Assembly (NCBI RefSeq): GCF_014863545.1
Contig: NZ_CP062260.1
Coordinates: 372,001 to 436,000 of the forward strand
Source of the DNA: Paenibacillus sp. JNUCC32
GTDB lineage: Bacteria > Bacillota > Bacilli > Paenibacillales > Paenibacillaceae
DNA length: 64,000 bases
Direction of reading: 5' to 3'
Translations under genes and position numbers: made by a program
In this document: positions 1 through 8,507 of the stretch, one piece after another
Numbering within the stretch: position 1 is the first letter of the stretch
How the letters are laid out: every line of letters begins with the position of its first letter
Notes under the pieces: model-generated
Databases searched by the model: none
What the model was told of the DNA's origin: nothing
What the model saw: the letters and a program-made list of their open reading frames with translations, nothing else

Positions 1-993
1 CTTTTAGGGCTGCCGTTGAAAACGGAAACGGGAACGAAAGCGATGTTCCTGGAAATGCTCGCCCCTCCTTCTGCCTCTTTTGTCGTCAAATGGGGATCGA
101 TCTTTGCTACCAGTTCGTTGATTACAGGGAGTTTATTGATCCTGATTGCCTCCATCTACTTGGTAAGGCCGATCAAAAAGCTGACAAAAGCGACCCGACG
201 CATTGCAGCCGGAGATTTCAGCGTCAAGCTGAATATTAAGCAAACAAGCGAGCTGGGTACACTGGCTCGCAGCTTTGAAGACATGATGCACGAGCTCCAG
301 CAGTTGGAGCAGCTGCGCAGGGAATTCGTAACGAACGTGTCGCACGAGGTGCAATCGCCGCTCACCTCGATTTCCGGGTATGCTCAAGCGCTGAAGCAGG
401 TAAATCTCTCGGATGACGAGCGAAGACGTTATCTGGATATTATCATCGCTGAAGCGAAGCGAATGTCCAAAATGAGCGACAACCTGCTCAAGCTGAGTTT
501 GCTTGAATCCCAGTCACAGCAGCTGGGGCTCAGCACGCTCAGCCTGGATGAACAGATCAGACGGGTCATCGTGGCGCTCCAGCCGCAATGGGCTGCCCGC
601 AGCATTCAGTTTGAGCTTGATTTGCAGCCCGTTAAAGTTACGGCCGATCATGATCAATTAAACCAGGTATGGACGAACATCATTGGCAACAGCATCAAAT
701 TCTCAAAGGATGGCGGCGTGATTAACGTCAGCATCAAACAAGACATGAATAACGTGACCGTCCGAATATCCGATACGGGCATAGGGATTTCCCCGGAGGA
801 TCAGAAGCGCATATTCGAACGTTTCTTTAAAACCGACCGTTCCCGCAGTCGTAAATATGAGGGCAGCGGCATGGGACTCGCCATTGTTAAGCAGATCGTA
901 TCGCTTCATCAAGCCGATATCCGAGTGGAAAGCGAACCTGGCCAAGGAACGACCTTCATCGTCACCTTGCCAATCATGACGCCGGCGAATTAG
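1..993 (+). CDS. Sensor histidine kinase, 5'-truncated by the window edge
   Basis: The frame is open from base 1, so the true start lies upstream; the TTG at 16 is not a credible start. What remains is one membrane segment (about residues 25-50 of the visible part), a HAMP linker (VRPIKKLTKATRRIAAGDF), a HisKA dimerisation domain with phospho-accepting His in VSHEVQSPLTSI, and a HATPase domain with N box (NIIGNSIKFS), G1 (DTGIGIS), F box (FERFFKTD) and G2 (GSGMGLAIV). The H box reads SHEVQSP rather than the usual SHELRTP, a conservative change. An OmpR-type response regulator is expected just left of the window. The ligand is unknown. Family assignment is firm. Confidence 0.93.
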   Translation, partial: LLGLPLKTETGTKAMFLEMLAPPSASFVVKWGSIFATSSLITGSLLILIASIYLVRPIKKLTKATRRIAAGDFSVKLNIKQTSELGTLARSFEDMMHELQQLEQLRREFVTNVSHEVQSPLTSISGYAQALKQVNLSDDERRRYLDIIIAEAKRMSKMSDNLLKLSLLESQSQQLGLSTLSLDEQIRRVIVALQPQWAARSIQFELDLQPVKVTADHDQLNQVWTNIIGNSIKFSKDGGVINVSIKQDMNNVTVRISDTGIGISPEDQKRIFERFFKTDRSRSRKYEGSGMGLAIVKQIVSLHQADIRVESEPGQGTTFIVTLPIMTPAN

Positions 994-1127
994 TTAGATT
1001 CTGTGGGGATCGATCCGCAAACACCGATGATGACCGGTTCGTGAAAACTGACCGTGCCGAATGAAAGGATGCGATTTTTGCCAAGTCACGATGACCAGGG
1101 CAGTCGCAAAGTTGAACCATATCTTAT

Positions 1128-1152
1128 ACAGGCCATGGGGCCTGTTTTTTTT
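1128..1152 (+). terminator. Rho-independent terminator
   Basis: A 7-bp perfect stem (ACAGGCC / GGCCTGT, loop ATGG) is followed by a run of eight T. It lies 135 nt after the kinase stop codon and separates the kinase gene from the PTS operon. Confidence 0.85.
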
Positions 1153-1172
1153 GTCCATTTCACTAGAGTACA

Positions 1173-1247
1173 TTTTTGCACAAATCGGGCTCCATGAATT
1201 GAACTGTCCTTGAACAATTGCCTATAGGTATAATCAAATTGCAAAAA
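1173..1247 (+). promoter_or_regulatory. Candidate control region of the PTS operon
   Basis: Three signals lie between the terminator and the regulator gene. An 8-bp perfect inverted repeat TTTTTGCA (1173-1180) / TGCAAAAA (1240-1247) flanks the region. Two direct TTGAAC copies (1199, 1210) are one helical turn apart. A TATAAT (1229-1234) has no well-spaced -35. A good -10 without a -35 plus repeats suits an activator-dependent promoter, as known for MtlR/LicR-type regulators, but this is inference. Confidence 0.4.
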
Positions 1248-1283
1248 GCACGAAACTAACGGCAAAGGAGTTGATGCCGTATT

Positions 1284-3395
1284 CTGGATGAACGCAGTAC
1301 CAAGATGTTGACGCTGCTCCATGAGGCAGCCGATTATGTATCGCTGGAAGAACTGATGCAGAAGCTCGGCATCTCCAGACGAACCGTTTACTATGATATG
1401 GACAAAATAAACGACTGGTTGAAAGCGGTTCAACTTCCATCGGTCCAATATGTCAGGACAGCAGGCTACTATTTGCCTGAAGAAAGCCGGGCGGGGCTTC
1501 CGCAGTTGAATGAAAAGCCCCATGCACAGCAGTATTATTTGTCTCCGCGCGAAAGGCTGGCCTGGATGTCGCTCTACCTGCTGTCGGCGGAGAGTCCGCT
1601 CTTCGTTCACCATCTGACCGAACTTCTCCAGGTTAGCCGCGGCACCGTGCTCAAGGATTTGAACATGGTCCGCTCGGAGATGAAGTCCGTAAAACTCAAG
1701 GTAACCTACGACCGTAAGCGGGGGTACGGCGTACACGGGGAGGAGCGGGACAAGCGGAAGACACTGAGCCATTACTTCGGGCAGATTTTCGGTCATGCGG
1801 GCTGGGAACAGGCATTCAACCTGAACCCGGAATCGGGAATTCCCGATCTCGCCCCACTCCTGTTTCCGCCTATGGAAGAGGGAGGTTTGGAGCAAGTCTA
1901 TCGCCTGATCTCGGATAGCGAGATCACGCTGGGCGTAGATTTGACGGATGAGATGCTGTTTCATCTGACCGCCCGCTTCCTGTTGTATGTAAGACGGATT
2001 CAAACCGCGCAATGGGTCTCGATCGACGATGATGAACGAAGCGTTCTGCGGAGGACGCCAGAGTATGAAGCTGCCGCGCGTATTGCGGAAGGTCTCGGGC
2101 AAATGTTCGGCGTTTCCGTTCCGGATGATGAAGTCTGCTACTTCGCGATGCATCTGCTGGGGGCGAGAGTCAATCGGATGGAACAGATGACGGGTTCCGA
2201 AGAAGTGCTGAAGCAGCTTCGGAACGTGACGACGGAGATGACCGACCATTTTCAACGGTATGCCTGCGTATTTCTGCCGAACCGGGAAGCCATGGAGGAG
2301 AATCTGCTGGTCCACTTGAAACCGGCTTATTACCGGATCTTGTATGGTCTCAGCCTGGAAAATCCGCTGCTCGAAAATATCCGTTCCAAGTACGGGGAAG
2401 TATTCGAGCTTACCCGCCGTTCCGCCGCACCGTTCGAGCAGTTGGTTGGACGTAAACTTGACGATCACGAGATCGGATACCTCGCCATGCACTTCGGCGG
2501 TTGGCTGCGCAGAGAGAATACGAAGCCGGCCGTAAGGCGGCAGGCCGCCATCGTCTGCGTGAACGGCATTTCCGCATCGCGGATGCTGAAATCGCAGCTG
2601 GAGAACCTGTTCTCGGCAGTGGACATCACAGCCGTATTGTCGCTCCGCGATTATGAGTCGTTTCGCGAAGAAGATGTCGATTTTATATTCTCGACGGTAC
2701 CGCTCCCGGACAGCAAAGTGCCCGTTCTCCTGGTGAATCCGATTCTAAGCGATAAGGATAAGGAGCATTTGCTGAACCAAATCAACATGGTTTCCGGACG
2801 CAAATCAAGAACCCAGGCCAACACGGTACAAGCGCTGCTGGACATCGTCCATAAATACGCGGCGGTAAGGGATGAAGCCGGACTTGCGGAGGAGCTTAAC
2901 CGCTACATGTCCTTAGGGAAAACTTGGCTCAGCGAGGCTCGGAAGCCATCTCTGACGGATCTGCTCACCGGGCAAATGATTCGGATGAACAGAGAAGCGG
3001 CAGATTGGCGGAGCGCCATACGCGAAGCCTCCGAACCGCTGCTGAAGGATGGACGCATCGAAGAGGCTTACATTGATGCGATGATCTCCAAAGTGGAAGC
3101 GCTCGGCCCTTACATTGTCGTAGCACCTGGCATCGCCATCGCGCACGGCAAGCCGCAGGATGGAGTCCGGCAGCTTGGGATCAGTCTGCTCCGGCTGGAG
3201 CAGCCCGTCGCCTTCTCGGAGGAAGCGCGCCACCAGGTGCAGATCATTCTGGTCCTGGCGGCGATTGACGGCGAATCCCACCTGAAAGCACTGTCGGAGC
3301 TGACGCTCCTGCTGAGAGATAAGGAAAACCTGATCCGACTGAAAGAGGCCAGGACGAAAGAACAGATACTTCAACAATTACAAACCGGTCCTTAG
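1284..3395 (+). CDS. BglG/MtlR-type PTS-regulated transcriptional activator
   Basis: Modular regulator of about 700 residues: two N-terminal winged helix-turn-helix regions (LGISRRTVYYDMDKI; LLQVSRGTVLKDLNM), two PRD domains with candidate phosphorylatable His residues, a GatB-like EIIB domain (IVCVNGISASRMLKSQL) and a C-terminal fructose/mannitol-type EIIA domain with active His in GIAIAHGKP. This is the layout of MtlR/LicR-type activators controlled by phosphorylation from EI/HPr and the cognate EIIs, not of RNA-binding antiterminators. It heads the PTS operon, so it likely senses that PTS. Start: ATG 1305 has no Shine-Dalgarno, whereas AAAGGAG at 1264-1270 is well placed for a non-standard CTG (1284) or ATT (1281); an in-frame TGA lies just upstream. 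I use 1284; 1305 is the conservative alternative. Confidence 0.88.
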   Translation: MDERSTKMLTLLHEAADYVSLEELMQKLGISRRTVYYDMDKINDWLKAVQLPSVQYVRTAGYYLPEESRAGLPQLNEKPHAQQYYLSPRERLAWMSLYLLSAESPLFVHHLTELLQVSRGTVLKDLNMVRSEMKSVKLKVTYDRKRGYGVHGEERDKRKTLSHYFGQIFGHAGWEQAFNLNPESGIPDLAPLLFPPMEEGGLEQVYRLISDSEITLGVDLTDEMLFHLTARFLLYVRRIQTAQWVSIDDDERSVLRRTPEYEAAARIAEGLGQMFGVSVPDDEVCYFAMHLLGARVNRMEQMTGSEEVLKQLRNVTTEMTDHFQRYACVFLPNREAMEENLLVHLKPAYYRILYGLSLENPLLENIRSKYGEVFELTRRSAAPFEQLVGRKLDDHEIGYLAMHFGGWLRRENTKPAVRRQAAIVCVNGISASRMLKSQLENLFSAVDITAVLSLRDYESFREEDVDFIFSTVPLPDSKVPVLLVNPILSDKDKEHLLNQINMVSGRKSRTQANTVQALLDIVHKYAAVRDEAGLAEELNRYMSLGKTWLSEARKPSLTDLLTGQMIRMNREAADWRSAIREASEPLLKDGRIEEAYIDAMISKVEALGPYIVVAPGIAIAHGKPQDGVRQLGISLLRLEQPVAFSEEARHQVQIILVLAAIDGESHLKALSELTLLLRDKENLIRLKEARTKEQILQQLQTGP

Positions 3396-3430
3396 CACCG
3401 AACAGAATACCGGATTTGGGAGAGATGAGA

Positions 3431-3874
3431 ATGAAATTTTTGGAACCGTCACTAATTGCCTTGGATGTTGAGGCCGAGACGGCGGAAGAAGCGATCCGTT
3501 TGGCAGGGGCGCTGCTGGCGAATGCCGGAGCGGCGGAAGAACGTTATGCCGATGCCATGGTGGAATCGTATCGTGACAAAGGGCCGTACTTTGTTCTTGC
3601 GCCGCACATCGCCCTACCGCATGCCCGTGCGGAGGACGGGGTGAGGGAAGCCTCCGTCTCGCTGCTTCGATTGAAGACACCCGTCGTTTTTGGCCATGCC
3701 GCCAATGACCCGGTCCAGCTTGTATTCGCGCTCGGCGGCTCCTCAAGCTCGGAGCACATCGCCATGCTGCGCAAGCTGACGACATTGCTCAGCAATCCGG
3801 ACAACGTGGAGCTATTCAAGCAGGCATCTGATGTAGAGTCAATCCAACAACTAATTAGGGGGAACGAACAATGA
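3431..3874 (+). CDS. PTS EIIA component, fructose/mannitol/ascorbate type
   Basis: A 147-residue single-domain EIIA (PTS_EIIA_2 family). It accepts phosphate from HPr-His and passes it to the EIIB encoded next. The active-site His is H64 in APHIALPHARAEDGV. ATG 3431 is chosen because GGGAGAG (3418-3424) lies 6 nt upstream; the in-frame ATG at 3425 is too close to it. The domain is homologous to the EIIA module at the end of the preceding regulator, so both may be phosphorylated by the same donors. Its stop overlaps the EIIB start (ATGA), indicating translational coupling. UlaC is the nearest named equivalent in domain type; sugar specificity cannot be read from it. Confidence 0.9.
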   Translation: MKFLEPSLIALDVEAETAEEAIRLAGALLANAGAAEERYADAMVESYRDKGPYFVLAPHIALPHARAEDGVREASVSLLRLKTPVVFGHAANDPVQLVFALGGSSSSEHIAMLRKLTTLLSNPDNVELFKQASDVESIQQLIRGNEQ

Positions 3875-4134
3875 AAATTTTATGCGTATGCGGTTTAGGA
3901 CAAGGAACCAGCTTGATTCTGAGAATGAATGTGGAGAATGTGCTGAACGGCATGGGAGTAAACGCCGACGTGGAGCACACGGACGTTTCGACGGCATCGG
4001 GAACCGCAGCCGATTATATCATTACAAGCAACGAGCTGGCACAAAGCCTGCAAGGGCATGAAGCCAAGGTCGTTATCGTCAACAACTATTTTGACAACGA
4101 CGAGATCAAACAGAAGCTGGAAGAAGTGCTGTAA
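3871..4134 (+). CDS. PTS EIIB component, ascorbate/lactose-like superfamily
   Basis: An 87-residue EIIB with a P-loop-like active-site signature near the N terminus. The phosphorylated cysteine is C7 in KILCVCGLGQGTS, the pattern of UlaB/SgcB-like and GatB-like proteins. It moves phosphate from the neighbouring EIIA to the incoming sugar at the EIIC. The start overlaps the EIIA stop by 4 nt and the EIIC gene follows after 23 nt, so the three proteins are probably made together. A second EIIB-like module is fused into the regulator at 1284-3395. Substrate unknown. Confidence 0.9.
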   Translation: MKILCVCGLGQGTSLILRMNVENVLNGMGVNADVEHTDVSTASGTAADYIITSNELAQSLQGHEAKVVIVNNYFDNDEIKQKLEEVL

Positions 4135-4157
4135 ACCATTAGAAAGGAAGAGGGCTT

Positions 4158-5453
4158 ATGGACGTACTTTTTTGGATCGCTACCAACATTTTTGGAACGC
4201 CGGCCATTCTGCTCGGGTTTATCGTTCTGATCGGCCTGCTGCTGCAGAAGAAATCAACGAGTCAGCTCGTAAGCGGCACCTTTAAAGCGATCATCGGCTT
4301 CCTCATCATCGGCGCAGGCTCTGACGTTATCGTAAAAGCCTTGAACGTATTCGAGCCGATGTGGAAAGAAGTCTTCGGATTGGAAAGCGGATCCCTCGGT
4401 ACCTTTATGGGGCAGGAGGCATTCAATTCCAAATTCGGCAGCGCCGTTACGCTTGCCATGCTCATCGGCTTTCTGATCAACGTTCTGCTGGCACGCTTTA
4501 CCCGGTTTAAATTTATTTATCTGACCGGGCACATGATGTTCTGGACGTCGACCGTTTTTGCGGGCGTCATCGTCCATGCGTCCAGCGGAATTCCGATCTG
4601 GAAGCTGGTACTGATGATCGCCGTGGTTCTTGGGGTGTACTGGACGTTCCAGCCGGCGCTGGTTCAGCCGTTCCTGCGTAAAATCACGGGCAACGATAAC
4701 ATTGCGCTTGGACACACGTCGGCTTCGGTTGCGCTATTGGCTGCCTTGTTCGGCAAATTGCTCGGCAACAAAAACAACGATTCCGAGAAAATCAAAGTAC
4801 CGAAAGGCTTCGAATTTCTTCGCGATTCCAACGTCATCACGGCGCTCAGCATGGGCGTGTTATTCCTGATCGGGGCCATTATTCTCTCGACGAAGGGCAC
4901 GCCGGCTGCGGCAGAACTGATGAAACAATCGGGTGACCAGAACTTTATCATCTATTCCATTATCCAATCGTTCACGTTCGCAGGCGGAATCGCCATCGTT
5001 CTGATGGGGGTCCGGATGTTTGTCGGCGAGCTGGTGCCGGCCTTCAACGGGATTGCTACCAAACTCGTGCCAGGCGCCAAACCGGCTCTGGATGCGCCAG
5101 TCGTATACCCTTACGCGCCGAATGCGGTGGTGCTTGGCTTCCTGGGAGCTTTCGGTGGCGCGATTATCTGGCTGCTCGTACTGGGCAACACCGTTTCTTA
5201 CATCTTTGTGCCGACGATGATCGTTCTATTCTTCCACGGCGCTACGGCAGGGGTGTTCGGGAACTCGACAGGCGGTGTCCGCGGTGCCGTGATCGGCGGC
5301 TTCATCACGTCAACCGTAGTCGCTTGGGGTCAGTTCCTGATGGTCCGCTTCTTTATCGCCTCGACGGTGCCGGATACGGCCATGTGGGCTGCCGATTCCG
5401 ACATGTTCATCATCGGACCGATTCTGCACTTCCTGGCGAAACTGTTCTTTTAG
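4158..5453 (+). CDS. PTS EIIC permease, UlaA (ascorbate) family
   Basis: A 431-residue polytopic membrane protein, slightly shorter than E. coli UlaA. Family landmarks are an N-terminal hydrophobic segment, IIGFLIIGAGSDVIV, LTGHMMFWTSTVF, GVRMFVGELVPAFNGIATKLVPGA and YPYAPNAVVLGF. This family transports L-ascorbate in enterobacteria, but most members have no proven substrate. RBS GAAAGGAAGAGG precedes ATG 4158. With the preceding EIIA and EIIB it makes a complete Enzyme II. None of the later ascorbate-pathway enzymes (UlaG-type lactonase, UlaD, UlaE, UlaF) is in this operon, which argues against ascorbate as the substrate. Confidence 0.9.
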   Translation: MDVLFWIATNIFGTPAILLGFIVLIGLLLQKKSTSQLVSGTFKAIIGFLIIGAGSDVIVKALNVFEPMWKEVFGLESGSLGTFMGQEAFNSKFGSAVTLAMLIGFLINVLLARFTRFKFIYLTGHMMFWTSTVFAGVIVHASSGIPIWKLVLMIAVVLGVYWTFQPALVQPFLRKITGNDNIALGHTSASVALLAALFGKLLGNKNNDSEKIKVPKGFEFLRDSNVITALSMGVLFLIGAIILSTKGTPAAAELMKQSGDQNFIIYSIIQSFTFAGGIAIVLMGVRMFVGELVPAFNGIATKLVPGAKPALDAPVVYPYAPNAVVLGFLGAFGGAIIWLLVLGNTVSYIFVPTMIVLFFHGATAGVFGNSTGGVRGAVIGGFITSTVVAWGQFLMVRFFIASTVPDTAMWAADSDMFIIGPILHFLAKLFF

Positions 5454-5462
5454 AGGTTAAAC

Positions 5463-5533
5463 AAAAAAGTCGGCTTTGGATCACGAGATAGATCAGAAAG
5501 CGGTCTAAGGCGTTGAGAGAAGCCGGCTTTTTT
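5463..5533 (+). terminator. Long-loop stem followed by T run, inside the PTS operon
   Basis: AAAAAAGTCGGCTT (5463-5476) pairs with AAGCCGGCTTTTTT (5520-5533), 14 bp with one wobble and a 43-nt loop. It sits 9 nt after the EIIC stop and 61 nt before the next start. It may be a partial terminator or RNA-processing site that lowers expression of the downstream enzyme genes relative to the transporter. Confidence 0.6.
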
Positions 5534-5594
5534 GAACATGCACTTTTATGAAATGGTCAGGTTCTTAATTTATAGAGAGTGGAGGAGAAACGAT

Positions 5595-6587
5595 ATGGGC
5601 TTTATCCGTACCTTGCATGGAGATATCAGCAAAGAGGAATTGGGCTTTACGTATTCCCATGAACATATCGTATGCCGTCCGGCCTACTGGCAGGAACGGG
5701 GAGTGGACGATTTGCTGCTGGATGATAAAGAGAAGTCCAAGCGCGACGTTCTGGATTTCAAACAACACGGCGGATGCTCCATCGTGGATGCTACAGCCGT
5801 CGATTATGGACGGGATGTTCAAGCGGTGCAGGAAATCGCGCTTGAAACCGGCATTCGCATTGTAGGAACGGCGGGCTTCAATAAAAGCTTCCTGTGGGAT
5901 GCCAAAATCAAAGAGGAGCTGAAGCCGCTGATCGGCGATTATGAGAGTTATGCGCAGTGGATCGAGGCCAAAAGCATCAACGAGCTGGCGGATTTCGTCA
6001 TCCGGGAGGTGGAAGAAGGGCTGGAAGGCACGCCATTCAAAGCAGGCCAGGTTAAGTTCGGGACAGGCTATAACCGCATCACGCCGCTGGAGGAGAAGAC
6101 GCTGCGCGCTGTAGCCCGCGCTCATCACGAAACAAAAGCCCCTATCCACTCCCATACGGAAGTCGGCACCATGGCGCTGGAGCAAATCGAACTCCTAAAA
6201 AGCGAAGGCGTGGATCTATCCTACTTGAGTTTAGGGCATATGGACCGGAACCCCGACCCGTATTACCATGAGCAAATCGCCGCAACCGGAGCCTACATGA
6301 GCTTTGACGGTATCGGCAAAATCAAGTATGCGCCGGAAAGCACCCGCATCTCGCTGATTCTGGAGCTTGTCCGAAAAGGCTATGAGGATCAGATTCTCAT
6401 CAGCGGAGATACCGCCCGTAAAACCTACTACAAGCATTACGATTACGGTCTCGGGCTGGAGTACATTATTTCCAAATGGGTGCCGCGCTTTGTAGACGAA
6501 GCGAATCGCAGCGGCTTTGACGGCCGGAAGCTGGTGGAGAAATTTTTCGTAAGCAATCCGGCTGACTGCTTCTCATTCAAAAAGTAA
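5595..6587 (+). CDS. Phosphotriesterase-family metal-dependent hydrolase
   Basis: A 330-residue amidohydrolase-superfamily protein of the phosphotriesterase (Php/PLL) branch. Metal ligands are visible in order: H22 and H24 (YSHEHI), a central Lys in AGQVKFGTGYN, His in APIHSHTEVG, His in SLGHMDRNPD, and the late catalytic Asp in ISGDTARK. Several PTE-family proteins from Listeria, Bacillus and Mycoplasma hydrolyse phosphorylated sugar lactones. Its place behind a PTS Enzyme II makes a phosphorylated lactone or related ester the best guess here (inference). ATG 5595 follows GGAGGAG at 5581; the upstream in-frame start at 5532 lies inside the preceding hairpin and is rejected. Confidence 0.85.
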   Translation: MGFIRTLHGDISKEELGFTYSHEHIVCRPAYWQERGVDDLLLDDKEKSKRDVLDFKQHGGCSIVDATAVDYGRDVQAVQEIALETGIRIVGTAGFNKSFLWDAKIKEELKPLIGDYESYAQWIEAKSINELADFVIREVEEGLEGTPFKAGQVKFGTGYNRITPLEEKTLRAVARAHHETKAPIHSHTEVGTMALEQIELLKSEGVDLSYLSLGHMDRNPDPYYHEQIAATGAYMSFDGIGKIKYAPESTRISLILELVRKGYEDQILISGDTARKTYYKHYDYGLGLEYIISKWVPRFVDEANRSGFDGRKLVEKFFVSNPADCFSFKK

Positions 6588-6601
6588 GGGGGCTTAGCGT
6601 C

Positions 6602-7330
6602 ATGAAATTCGAACTCGAGAATTCGGTTGAGGTGGAGGAGAAAATCCGCAAACTCGGCGCGGCCATACTTCCAATCGGGGCCGTTGAAGCGCATGGTCCC
6701 CATCTGCCCCTGGGCACGGATAACCTGCTTGCGTCCAGGCTCGCGGACAAATTGGCGGAACGGACGGACAGCTTCGTTCTGCCGACCCTTCCTTATGGTC
6801 AAGTGTGGAGTCTGCGCAATTTTCCGGGAAGCATCAACGTGTCGAACGAAGCGCTCATCCGGCTGCTTGCCGATATCGGCGAGAGTATATATCATCAGGG
6901 ATTCCGCATCTTCATCATGGTCAACGGCCATCTCGGCAATGCGGTTGCGCTGAAGGAAGCGGCGAGAATTTTATACGAACGGGTACCCGAATTGAAGGTG
7001 TTCTACTTCTTTTATCCAGGCACGAAGGAAATCACGGCGGAGGTACGCGAGGCTTCGGCCGCTCACGGCAGCTACATGCATGCCGATGAAATCGAGACCT
7101 CCTACATGCTGTATCTTGCGGGCGAATACGTGGACATGAGCAAGGCGATCGACGGCGCTCCGCAGATCCCGATTGAAGCGGACTTCACGCCTACACCCTG
7201 GGAGGAAATGACGGCTTCCGCGGTGCTTGGAGATGCAACGTTGGCAACGAGGGAGAAGGGAGAGCGGATTATCGAGCGAAGCCTGGAAGTCATGGCCGAC
7301 ATGGTACTCCGGGCGAAAAAAGCGATATGA
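6602..7330 (+). CDS. Creatininase-family hydrolase
   Basis: A 242-residue protein with the creatininase-fold metal motif near the N terminus (IGAVEAHGPHLPLGTDN, supplying Glu, His and Asp ligands) and a later ligand cluster (MVNGHLGNA; HADEIETSYML). The family covers creatinine amidohydrolase, archaeal formamide hydrolases and the mycofactocin peptidase MftE, so it indicates cyclic amide or amide hydrolysis but not a substrate. It starts 15 nt after the phosphotriesterase-like gene, RBS AAGGGGG. Two unrelated metallohydrolases in a row behind a PTS suggest sequential ring opening or deacylation of an imported phosphorylated compound. Confidence 0.85.
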   Translation: MKFELENSVEVEEKIRKLGAAILPIGAVEAHGPHLPLGTDNLLASRLADKLAERTDSFVLPTLPYGQVWSLRNFPGSINVSNEALIRLLADIGESIYHQGFRIFIMVNGHLGNAVALKEAARILYERVPELKVFYFFYPGTKEITAEVREASAAHGSYMHADEIETSYMLYLAGEYVDMSKAIDGAPQIPIEADFTPTPWEEMTASAVLGDATLATREKGERIIERSLEVMADMVLRAKKAI

Positions 7331-7394
7331 ACCCGTTCACTCGCGGAAGAATAACAGAAATCTATACAAATACAGGAACCACGAGGTGAAAGCG

Positions 7395-8132
7395 ATGATG
7401 ATGGACACCTATTTTGATGTGATTGGCGGGTTGTTTGACAAAGTACGAGCGGAGCAGGCCAAGTCGATACGTGAAGCGGCGGAAAAGGTGGCGGCCTGTA
7501 TTCAGCAGGGCGGCATTATTCATCTGTTCGGCTGCGGGCATTCGCATATATTGACCGAGGAAGTCTTCTACCGGGCAGGCGGACTCGTACCGATCCGTCC
7601 GATTCTCATAGAGAAGCTGATGCTGCATGAAGGCGCGGTACGTTCGTCCGAGCTGGAAAGACAAAACGATCTTGCCGTCGAATTCATGAGCAAGCAGGAC
7701 ATCCGCAAGGGAGAGGTCGTATTCGTCCTGTCCACCTCGGGCCGCAATCCGGTTCCCGTGGATGTCGCTTTGATGGCGAAGGAGAAGGGGGCCTTCACCG
7801 TAGGCATTACCTCACTGGAATATTCCAAAAGCATGCCGTCCCGGCACAGCAGCGGCAAGCATCTGGCGGATGCCGTGGATCTGGTGATCGACAATTTCTC
7901 GGTCAAGGGCGATGCGGTATTGAGCCATCCCGGCCTTCAGGTCCCCTTTACCCCGAGCTCGACAGTGATCGGAGCCTTGATTTTGAACGCCCTGTTCGCC
8001 GAATCCATTGAGATTATGATTGAGCAAGGCTTTAACCCCCCTGTATTTCTTAGCGGAAATATCGACGGCTCCGATGAGCACAACCAAGCGCTGGTCGAGG
8101 CGTATAAAGGCCGGATAACCTTACTGGCCTGA
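7395..8132 (+). CDS. SIS-domain phosphosugar-binding protein, UPF0309 type
   Basis: A 245-residue protein with a SIS fold: nucleotide-like loop GGIIHLFGCGHSHILTEEVF, phosphosugar-binding serines in VLSTSGRNPVPVD, and a C-terminal helix region. SIS proteins bind phosphosugars and many isomerise aldose and ketose phosphates; members of this subgroup are generally uncharacterised. A triple ATG (7395, 7398, 7401) follows GAGGTGA at 7383-7389, so any of the three could be used. Earlier in-frame codons from 7227 overlap the creatininase-family gene and lack an RBS. In this operon it would act on the sugar phosphate released by the two hydrolases (inference). Confidence 0.85.
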   Translation: MMMDTYFDVIGGLFDKVRAEQAKSIREAAEKVAACIQQGGIIHLFGCGHSHILTEEVFYRAGGLVPIRPILIEKLMLHEGAVRSSELERQNDLAVEFMSKQDIRKGEVVFVLSTSGRNPVPVDVALMAKEKGAFTVGITSLEYSKSMPSRHSSGKHLADAVDLVIDNFSVKGDAVLSHPGLQVPFTPSSTVIGALILNALFAESIEIMIEQGFNPPVFLSGNIDGSDEHNQALVEAYKGRITLLA

Positions 8133-8170
8133 CAAGGGTCGAACGGATGAACGGCAGGAAACAACAGAGA

Positions 8171-8217
8171 AACCGCAACTTTACGTTTCAGTAAGTAACA
8201 GCCCCGGGCTGGCGGTT
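8171..8217 (+). other. Intergenic stem-loop before the HPr gene
   Basis: AACCGC (8171-8176) pairs with GCGGTT (8212-8217) and encloses a short GC-rich hairpin (CAGCC CCG GGCTG). It lies in the 105-nt gap between the SIS and HPr genes, the longest gap in the downstream half of the operon. There is no T run, so it is not a simple terminator. Confidence 0.35.
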
Positions 8218-8237
8218 ACAGGATGAGGAGGAAAGAC

Positions 8238-8507
8238 ATGTTCGCACAAACGGTAACCATACAGAATGAGCAGGGCTTTCATGTACGTCCGGCTCAGCTA
8301 TTCTCGGAAAAAGCAGGACAATTTGGAGCAGAGGTTCGTCTGAAGACAAACGAAGGACGCTCGGCGGACGGCAAGAGCATGCTGGAGCTGATGACGCTCG
8401 GCGTTGAACAAGGAGCCGTCGTGACCATCGAAGCCAACGGAGACTGTGAGCAAGAAGTCGTCGAAGCCCTGATACAGCTCGTCGAAAGCAAGTTTGGTGA
8501 AGCCTGA
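8238..8507 (+). CDS. HPr-family phosphocarrier dedicated to this PTS operon
   Basis: An 89-residue HPr-fold protein. The catalytic histidine is H15 in GFHVRPAQLF, the exact HPr position. A serine at residue 47 aligns with regulatory Ser46 (GKSMLELMTLGV against the usual LKSIMGVMSLGI), but the residues after it differ, notably Glu in place of Gly49. Seryl phosphorylation by HprK and CcpA co-repression are therefore less certain than His phosphorylation. ATG 8238 follows GAGGAGGAAAGAC; the in-frame ATG at 8223 is before that RBS. It overlaps the following Enzyme I gene by one base. This is a pathway-specific paralogue; the housekeeping ptsH should be elsewhere. Confidence 0.9.
   Translation: MFAQTVTIQNEQGFHVRPAQLFSEKAGQFGAEVRLKTNEGRSADGKSMLELMTLGVEQGAVVTIEANGDCEQEVVEALIQLVESKFGEA

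Noticed and set aside
1086..2492. 468-codon minus-strand frame opposite the PTS regulator gene
   Set aside because: It is antisense to a well-supported multidomain regulator, has no RBS, and its translation shows no domain logic.
4158..5453. Naming the permease ulaA and the operon an ascorbate operon
   Set aside because: Family membership is clear, but the ascorbate-specific enzymes are absent and other enzymes take their place, so the symbol would mislead.
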